NCBI GenBank assembly: GCA_018398585.1
Contig: JAGTTD010000005.1
Span: 7,123,355 to 7,187,354 of the forward strand
DNA length: 64,000 bases
Direction of reading: 5' to 3'
Origin: Simmondsia chinensis
Taxonomy: Eukaryota > Streptophyta > Magnoliopsida > Caryophyllales > Simmondsiaceae
The translations under genes were made by a program, and so were the position numbers. Below, one piece after another: positions 56,745 through 64,000 of this stretch (its first letter is position 1; every line of letters starts with the position of its first letter). The notes beneath the pieces were generated by a model. It was not told the DNA's origin and made no database searches. It was given only the letters and a program-made list of their open reading frames with translations.

Positions 56745-57076
56745 TGTGAAAATGCAAGAATAAAATTTAACACTTGCAAAATAAAGATGAAATAGAATAT
56801 ATTTGATTGAATGAATACTTACATCAAAACAATACAATTTATACAAAGCCTAGAGAAAATAGGAAGACTAAAAATCTAAGGCAAACTAATCATCCTAAAG
56901 CAAGATTTAACTACCCCATTGATGGGAGTAAAGGCCATAAATGGCCAGTTACTAGGGAGAATTGAAGAAAGAGTTTATTCCTTCAACTAATTACAAGATG
57001 CCTAGGAAAATACTTGGTACAAAATACAAGAATAAAATAAAAGAATAAAATTCATGTAAAATACTAGTATTCTACA
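56745..57076 (-). repeat. 3' LTR of the second copia element
   Basis: 332 bp, minus strand TGTAGAATAC to TTTTCACA. The polypurine tract (minus strand CCAACTTGAGGGAGAG, 57077-57092) is directly inside. Confidence 0.9.
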
Positions 57077-57099
57077 CTCTCCCTCAAGTTGGAGTGTTT

Positions 57100-58780
57100 A
57101 ATTTTATGATGCCCAACTTGCCAAGAAGCGTTGAATAATTCAAACATCAGAAAGCCTTGGAAAACACATCAACCACTTGCTCCCCGAAACGAACAAAAGT
57201 TGTGTCAATGTCTTTGGACAACAATTTTTCCCGAACAAAGTTACCATTGATTTCAATGTGTTTCATCCTCTTATAAAAGACAGGATTAGAAGCAATGTGG
57301 AGAGAAGCCTAATTATCACAAAACAACAAAGCAAAATAGTTAATAGGAACAACAAGATCGGTTAATAAGCGTCGTAACCAAACTATCTCACTCGTGGCGG
57401 TAGCCATGGACGAATACTCTGCTTCAGCAGAGGATCGAGAGATGACTGCCTGTTTCTTAGAATGCCATGATATAGGCGCTCGACCTAAGAAAATAATGAA
57501 CCCAATAGTGGACCGTTTGGTCGTAAGACAATCGGCCTAATCAAAATCACAATAATCACAAGCGGAAGGAAGAAAAACTCCTTGACTCGGTGTTCCATTA
57601 AGGTCACATAAAACATGCATAACGGCATCAAGATGAGGAGTGCGAGGGTCATGCATAAATTGGCTCAAAATTCGAATAGCATAACTAATGTCAGGACGGG
57701 TGATCATTGAATACAACAGACATCCTACAAGCCTCTTCTACAAGCCCTGATCGTCCACCCAGTCGCCTACCCCATCCACGAGACCATGGTTTTGAAATAT
57801 CAGGGTGAGGGCTGATTTAGCACCCAAAAGACCAGCCTTAGTAACAATGTCCAAAACGTATTTTTGTTGACTTAACATAATACCCTTTTGAGACCGAGCA
57901 ACCTCAATTCCCAAAAATGACTTCGCATGTCCTAAATCATTTATCCCAAAATATTTATTTAAAACAATCTTTATCTTTGTAATGTGATCCATATCATTAT
58001 TCATTACAAGAACGTCATCCTCCTATATAAGAACTGCAGCGTAAGTCGAACCATGCATGAAGGTAAACAGAGAATAATCAGACTTAAACTGTTGAAAATC
58101 AATTTTAATTAAAGTCAAGGTGAATTTTTATTCCAATTTCGGGAGGCCTGTTTAAGTCCATAAAAAGACTTACGAAGATGACAAACTTTCCCTTCATGTT
58201 TTTGTTCAAAATCCTGTGGAAGTCTTGTGTGGACTACCTCATCCAAGTCACTGTGGAGAAATGCATTATTAACATCCAAATTGTTGGATAACATAACTAT
58301 GAGCTACTGCAATGGCCAACACACACCGCGCAGTTACAAGTTTAGCAACAGGAGCAAAGGTGTCATGATAATCTATACCTTTCACTTGGATATAGCCCTT
58401 GGCAACGAGCCGGGCTATGTATCATTCTATGGACCCATCATATCTGTACTTAAACTTATAAACCCACTTTGAGTCTATTGCCGTCTTCCCAATTGGTAAA
58501 GATTAAAGCGTCCAAGTATGGTTTTGCTCTAAGGCCTTGATCTTTTTCTCCAGCTCCCTCCAATGTTCGCACTGTAAGGCTTGGTATAAATTTTTAGGCT
58601 CATCATAAGAAGTGATGGCATTCAAAATAGTTGAGTGAGCGTTAGAAAAACGTATGTTAGACAGAAAATTAGAGATAACATAAACTATACCGGAGTAGTT
58701 TGATGGAGTGGTAACTGGAGAATGGCCTATAGAAGATGGCATATCAATAACATAATCTTGATATTTTACTAGCATAGAGT
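57100..58780 (-). pseudogene. Copia RT and RNase H of the second element
   Basis: Minus strand. CEHWRELEKKIKALEQNHTW (start of RT), a degenerate catalytic site (EDDVLVMNND after a stop, where YVDD is expected), KYFGINDLGHAKSFLGIEVA and SQQKYVLDIVTKAGLLGAKS. RNase H remnants follow in 57100-57500. Stops are numerous. Confidence 0.85.
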
Positions 58781-58873
58781 GAGCTCAACTACTTCTTCTC
58801 ATGACCTTGACCTAGACATTGGGACTCACGTCCCCTTCTACTGTTGGCTGACAGTCCGAGGGGCTGTCAGCCA

Positions 58874-59172
58874 CTATTCCTCTGCTGCAGGTTTAGCTGA
58901 CAACGAGTCGACTGGAACTGATCCCTTTATGTCTGAAACGATTACTTGTTTGTTCATAACCTTAGCAAGTTTGTCAGGAGTGGAGTTTTCTAAACCATCT
59001 TTCGAATAAGGCAAGGAGTCTTTGTAAAAACGAACATCTCTAGACACAATAATCTTATTATCATATAGACTAGAAACCTTGTACCCCTTATGGCCATGAG
59101 GATACCCCACAAAAATTCCTAGAGAGGCCTGCTTATCAAATTTGTCATTAGATCGATTCTTAACATGGTGGT
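58874..59172 (-). pseudogene. Copia integrase C-terminal part
   Basis: Minus strand: VKNRSNDKFDKQASLGIFVG, then YPHGHKGYKVSSLYDNKIIV and SRDVRFYKD. This is the usual block after the integrase core in copia polyproteins. Upstream of 59175 the reading is cut by an insertion. Confidence 0.85.
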
Positions 59173-59174
59173 CG

Positions 59175-59760
59175 AGCCGACCCAAGCTGAGCCTAGCACC
59201 CCCTTGTTCGAACTCAAGTTCGATAAGGCTTGTCGAGCTTGAGTTCGAGCCAAGCTCTTATCGGGCATTTCTAACTCTTAATCGAACTCGGTTCAATAAG
59301 AATATAGTGTGTTTGATACTTGGCTCGGCTCGGCTTGTTAGGCTTATCAAGCTGAGTTGAGCTTATTATCGAGTCGAGTCGAGCTTATTATCGAGCCCAA
59401 TTGAGTTTAAAGTTGAGGCAAGCTTGCAATCAAGTCGAGCTCATTAATGAGCCGAGCTTTTATAAGTTATTACCGAGCTATTATCGAACCATTTTTGAAC
59501 TAATACGAATTGTTATCGAGCTCACAGAGCCCTTAACGAGCTCATATCGGGCCCCTTGAGGAGCTCTTATCGAGCTTTTATCAAGCTGTTCATGAACATT
59601 AGTGAGCCGAGCACCCCCCGTTTCGAACTCGGCTCGTTAAGCTTATCGGGCCTTCTCGAACTTGACTCAATAAGCTATCGAGCCCTTCTAATGAACACGA
59701 ACGAGCCCTAATCAATTTTGAACACAGTAGTTCATCGAACATTCGGTTCGTTTACACCCC
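59175..59760. mobile_element. Degenerate DNA element in the copia integrase region
   Basis: The block is dense in GAGCTTATCGAG- and CTCGAACT-like words. The right end on the minus strand is TTAGGGGGTGTAAACGAACC, like plant hAT termini. Copia coding sequence resumes beyond it (YLKIKILMKF-type remnants of LLKNKNPYEVLFGKT at 59761-59870). The left end is not a matching inverted repeat, so it is truncated. Confidence 0.6.
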
Positions 59761-60210
59761 CTAATATAAACTTCCAAAAATCCGCAAATGATCATACGAG
59801 GTTGTCTTACCGAACAGAACTTCATAAGGATTTTTATTTTTAAGTAAGTCAGTGGACATCAAATTTACAAATAAGCGGTCATAAGAACACATTCACCCCA
59901 AAATTCCTTTGGAAGACCGGCTTGAAATCGAGAGCCCGTCCAACTTCCAGCAAATGCTTGTGTTTTCATTCAACAACCCCGATTTGTTGAGGCGTTTTGG
60001 TCCATGAGGTTTGAAACTGAATCCCATGTTTTGCGTAAAAGTCCAGCAATGGTCCATACTTAAAGTCCTGACTATTGTTGCTCCTCACCTGCTTAACCTA
60101 TAATTCAAATTGAGTGACCAACTTATGACAAAAATCCATAAGGATACCGTACGCTTGGGATTTCTCCCTCATAAGGTAAACCCAAGTGTATCAGCTGTAG
60201 TCATCGAACA

Positions 60211-61150
60211 ACATTCCCAGTGCCCCAAGTAGGGGTGAGCAAAAGTACCTGAAAACCTGAAAACCCGAAAAACCGAACTGAAACCGATTTGAAAAATTAG
60301 GGTAACCGACTCGAAAATATCCAGTTAGCGAATACCCGACCCGCTGAACTATGGATACTGGTTCGGTTACAGGTATCATTTTGGAAAACTTTCGGGTACC
60401 CGATCCGAGCCAATATGAAGTTTGTATATATTATCCTAAATAAAAAATTTTAATTTATTTATAATATTAATCATATTATCTTCACTAAACATTAAGGTTG
60501 CATGTTTAATTTTAAATCCCAACAAACATTTTTCAAGTTATGTATTTTTTTCTTTTCTTTTTTCAATAAAGTTTACCCTATTTTTATATTAAAGATTTTT
60601 AAAGTTTCAGTACAAAAAATAAAGACTAATGAATCGGTACTAGTAAATTAGTAGAATATTAATACTTTGTTTTAGTTATGCTCTATTTCTTTATATATAA
60701 TCCTTGAACTTTCACATATTTATGAAGCTTTGATTAATATGTCATGGTCATTTAAGATTATTTATAATTTGTTTCCATTAGAGTATGACAATTATGTGTA
60801 TGATTTTTTTTTAATTTTAAATTACGAAGATCAAATGGAATGTTGTTAAAATAATTTTATAGTATATTCCCAAACGAGTTAATATAGATAGTTGTTTGTG
60901 TCTTTCATAAAATAGTTTATAAGAAATTTTAATTAAACGGGCGGATACTCGACCCGATGTGATCCGACCCGATCCTTTGGGGTACCCGATTGATCTGGAT
61001 ACCCGACTTTTTAGATCACATTATGGGTAATGATTTTGACGCTTTTAGTGTTTTGGATACCCAAATCGATATGCATTTCGGATAGGGTACCCGACCCATG
61101 CTCACCCCTAGCCCCAAGGGCTCCTGCCTAAGTAAGGTCTGGGTGACTAT
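60211..61150 (-). repeat. RTE tail fragment split by the hAT-type element
   Basis: CATTCCCAGTGCCCCAAG before 60230 and GGGCTCCTGCCTAAGTAAGG plus TCTGGGTG after 61118 join into a minus-strand copy of the LINE/SINE 3' tail (GAGCCCTTGGGGCACTGGG-like). It must have inserted in the copia element first. Confidence 0.75.
60230..61110. mobile_element. Non-autonomous hAT-type element with 8-bp TSD
   Basis: 881 bp. Terminal inverted repeats TAGGGGTGAGCA and TGCTCACCCCTA, flanked by perfect GCCCCAAG (60222-60229 and 61111-61118). Subterminal regions are full of GGGTACCCG- and ACCCGACCCG-type words; the core is AT-rich and non-coding. Terminal sequence, 8-bp duplication and layout fit the hAT superfamily. 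Confidence 0.9.
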
Positions 61151-61757
61151 AGTCATCAAAGATGGTACCGAGCACTAGTCAAAGACAAAGTTCTATAAGG
61201 CCCCCAAATATCGCAATATATTAACTCAAAATACAATCGAGTCTTTAAAACTGATAAAGGGAAAGGCAAATGTGCTTGCTTAGCATGATAATGGGAATCA
61301 CAAATAACATTCATCCTTTAAATGTTCAAAGGGGAAAAACTAAAAGTTTACTGAAAGGAACATGAGCCAAATGGCAATGCCACAAAACTGCCTTTTTATT
61401 ACTCTAAACCATGAACGTCAAGGAAGCAATCGGTCAAGCCTCTAGAAGATATAGCCTACCCGCTCCAATCAACTTACTCGAGCGTAGGTCCTGAATATAA
61501 CAAAAATCAGGGCGAAATGTCAACATACATCAGTCACGAGTTAATTCTTTCACTGATAATAAATTACAACGAAAACTAGGCACATTCAATACATCATTGA
61601 GAATAAAATTATCTAAAATGCAGACTTTCCCAACATGAGAAACTGACAAACATGTTCCATTAGGCAACCTAACAGGTCTAATGGTGTTGTTTGGCACAAC
61701 CTCAAACATAGAGGATAAAGAGGAAACCATGTGATCAGTGGCACTTGTATCGATAAT

Positions 61758-62850
61758 CTAACTATGGTTTGAAATAAAAACCTGACCTATGAGGTTTACA
61801 CTAGGTGAAGCCGAAACTGATCCAAGTAAAGACAAAAGTTGTTGATATTGGTTAGGTGACATCCCCACGATGGGGCTGTCAGTGACTATATGATCACTGT
61901 TGTAGCCGCCCCTCGCTCTGCTCCCAGTGCTCCTTGTTTCTTCCATCTTGGAGGGTACCCTATCAGCTCAAAACATCTTCTCTTGGTATGCCTTGTTTCT
62001 TATAATAAGAATAGGTAAACTGGTTATTACAACGGGGGGTTGCCCCCCTAAGGTGCCGAACCACCACCACCTCCAAGCGATTCTTTCATGACTGAGGTGA
62101 CCACCTCGGGTTGAACAACAGCACCTGCAGCTACAATTTATTGTTTCTCCTCTTGGAATAAAATGGAACAAGTACTACCAACAGAGGTCAAAGGCTTATT
62201 GTTCATCAATTGGGATCTAACAGTAGAAAAGGATGGGTCAAGACCCATCAATAAATCCCAAAGCTTTTTCATGTCGTGAATGGTGGAAAAGGCCTTAGCA
62301 TGACCACATGTGCATGGGGGTATCTCAACAAGAGTATACAAATCATTCCATAAGGATCTTAATTTGGACATGTGTGAGTTTTCTTGTTTTAAATGTGAGA
62401 TTTCGCGTTTTAATTCATAGATACAAGGAACATTGCCTTGAGAAAACCTCTCAAGCAAATCCAACCAAATTTCACGTGTAGTCTCTAAATAAGTGATGCT
62501 ATCATTTATCTCTTTTGAGATAGAAATAGAGAGTCAAGTGGAAACCATGGAGTCACAGGCACTCCAATTTTCAAAATCTGAAGAACCCTCATCTGGTTTT
62601 TTTATGCTCCTATCAAGAAAACCAATTTTCCTCTTTGCTTTAAAAACCTTAAATACTGACCTTCTCCAAATTGGCATTTAGGCCCAGTTAAAACATTTTG
62701 AACAAATACTAACCCTGGATGATCTGAAGGATGTAGATAAAACGGGGAATTAACATCAATAGCTCCACCGGTTGTGGGAGCAAGCATGACAACTTGATCA
62801 ATATTTGCTTGAGAAATAGCATTATCATTTTCATTGTTAACGTCCGCCAT
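61758..62850 (-). pseudogene. Copia gag of the second element
   Basis: The ATG at 62850 opens MADVNNENDNAISQANIDQV, then INSPFYLHPSDHP-like sequence and FVQNVLTG, the usual N-terminus of plant copia gag. A broken stretch precedes YELKREISHLKQENSHMSKL and TIHDMKKLWDLLMGLDPSFS (UBN2 domain) and a linker with MSPNQYQQLLSLLGSVSASP near its end. Several stops interrupt it. Confidence 0.85.
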
Positions 62851-62918
62851 AATCTAAGAAATAATCATAGCTGGTATGGAGACCGAAGGTGCAAAAGTGA
62901 TCAACACAGGATTGGAAC

Positions 62919-62932
62919 CTGTTCTAATACCA
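62919..62932 (-). promoter_or_regulatory. Primer-binding site of the second copia element
   Basis: Minus strand TGGTATTAGAACAG, one base inside the LTR. It resembles the initiator tRNA-Met site with changes. Confidence 0.75.
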
Positions 62933-63250
62933 TGTAAAAATGCGAGAATAAAATTTAACACTTGCAAAAGAAGGATGACAGAATATATTTGATTGATTGA
63001 ATGAATACTTACATCAGCAATACAATTTATACAAAGCCTAGAGAAAATGAAAGACTAAAAACCTAAGCCAAACTAATCGTCCTAAAGCAAGACTTAACTA
63101 CTCCATTAATGGGAGTAAAGGCCATGAATGGCCAGTTACTAAGGACGAGGGAAGGAAGAGTTTATTCCTTCAATTAATTACAAGATTTCAAGGAAAATAC
63201 TAGGTACAAAATATAAGAATAAAATAGAGGTAAAATATTAGTATTCTATA
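62933..63250 (-). repeat. 5' LTR of the second copia element
   Basis: 318 bp, aligned by eye with 56745-57076 over its whole length with scattered substitutions and small indels. A TATA-like word (minus strand TTGTATAAATTGT) lies near 63020-63032. Confidence 0.9.
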
Positions 63251-63711
63251 GATAACTTATTGGTACTGGGTTCTGGACAATTCATTTTCTTATGTCAAAG
63301 ACTAAAAAGACAAAGAATCCCCCCCCAGGATCATTGGTTCTGCTCATTTATCTTTTCTATGTGTTATATTCGACCAGTAGCCAAAGGGTAAACACATCGG
63401 GTAAAGGAAAATTGATCAATTAGGGGGAGTGTAGGAGATTTTGGCTTGCTTTTAGGAATTTGAGGGTCAATTTATTCTTATGGAATATCTAAGCACACAA
63501 TACGTAATTTCTTTTGAACATAAATAAAAGAGCTCTCATGCATATGTAAATTTGGATAATTTTATGATCATAGCTAAAGTGTTTTCTTTTATTTTCTTTT
63601 TTTCGAACAACAATCATAGCTAAAGTTATAATAGTCAAATATGATGTTGTGAAATCCATGAGACGCAAATATTTTTGAATCTGTAACAGGGGGATAATGA
63701 AGTCGTAATCC
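63251..63711. other. AT-rich spacer
   Basis: No gene, element end or motif recognised. Short open frames are without known domains. Confidence 0.4.
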
Positions 63712-63718
63712 AAGATAT

Positions 63719-63836
63719 GTGTGCCCAACACCCTTGTGCCCTAATGGTTGGGATACTTCAGGTTATTCCTATAGTATTTGGGTTCAAGGCACCTTCCAAC
63801 CAATGTAATGACCTTGTCAATTTAAAAAAAAATTCT
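63719..63836 (+). mobile_element. tRNA-derived SINE candidate
   Basis: TAATGGTTGGGATAC (box A) and TTTGGGTTCAAGGC (box B) about 30 bp apart, then a short body and an A-rich end (A9 at 63824-63832). AAGATAT occurs just before (63712-63718) and after (63837-63843), a short possible target duplication. Confidence 0.6.
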
Positions 63837-64000
63837 AAGATATTTTTGAAGTCAATAAAATGTCATGAAAGATTGGACATGAAATTCTATCTTTATTACT
63901 TTAAAAGTGATGCAGCGCAAATGGAAAATTTGTAGAAATGAGCATTTTTATTGCTAAAATAATTAAAAAAACAAAGGAAAATAGTCTAATTTTGGTTCTC

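Larger units (their letters stand above)
59761..61760 (-). pseudogene. Copia protease end and integrase of the second element
   Basis: Minus strand. 61730-61530 holds VSHVGKVCILDNFILNDVLN and VPSFRCNLLSVKELTRD, the block after the protease, then WHCHLAHVPFSKL (GAG-pre-integrase remnant) and IYCDIWGPYRT. The integrase core continues after the hAT-type insertion with frame lesions and ends near 59761. Confidence 0.75.
56745..63250 (-). mobile_element. Second Ty1/copia retrotransposon, disrupted
   Basis: LTRs at 56745-57076 and 62933-63250 share most of their length. The flanks TATAA and GATAA agree at four of five bases, fitting an old target duplication. On the minus strand come a primer site, gag, protease, integrase, RT and RNase H, all with lesions, and two later insertions (about 59175-59760 and 60230-61110) break the integrase region. 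It cannot move on its own. Confidence 0.9.

Overview
This window is nuclear DNA from a flowering plant, most likely a eudicot. It holds three intact-looking host genes with GT-AG introns, separated and invaded by dense, nested transposable elements. All calls come from reading the sequence; no database was searched, and I do not name the species.

Host genes. (1) A two-exon GT14/DUF266-type glycosyltransferase-like gene on + (4360-5790). (2) A four-exon group-E-like bZIP transcription factor gene on + (39679-46095), whose third intron is 4.3 kb and carries a LINE and other repeats. (3) A seven-exon ESCRT-III subunit gene, VPS60/CHMP5-like, on - (48141-54216), with a SINE and a solo LTR in its first intron. 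Exon phases join exactly in all three, giving proteins of about 349, 304 and 234 residues. Genes 2 and 3 are convergent.

Repeats, left to right. 1-974: end of a Ty3/gypsy element (-) inserted in a LINE (976-1697). 1713-2632: two fold-back elements. 5849-6099: a 5S-rRNA-derived SINE behind gene 1. 7712-8290 and 9910-10050: LINE 3' ends. 10790-18465: a dead hAT transposase gene split by a complete chromovirus-type gypsy element (11542-17472, TSD CATAC). 19171-20515: a fold-back element inside which another fold-back sits. 20862-25606: a decayed Ty1/copia element. 25659-25894: a SINE with a 22-bp TSD. 28039-30406: a fold-back carrying both a SINE and a truncated LINE. 32281-33150: a fold-back carrying a SINE. 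33571-35440: a LINE tail, a SINE and a copia fragment. 35437-38217: a fold-back hosting a gypsy deletion derivative. 46100-48130 and 54217-56744: repeat-rich spacers, the latter with a tandem array. 56745-63250: a second copia element broken by further insertions, one an hAT-type element with an 8-bp TSD.

Most notable is a partnership of elements. Six SINE copies have a head matching 5S rRNA, including its internal pol III promoter region, and a 3' tail shared with the local RTE-type LINEs, whose 3' ends finish in (TTG)n. The copies fall into two subfamilies, and most have clear target-site duplications, so this looks like a 5S-headed SINE family mobilised by an RTE LINE. The nesting also gives a readable order of insertion.
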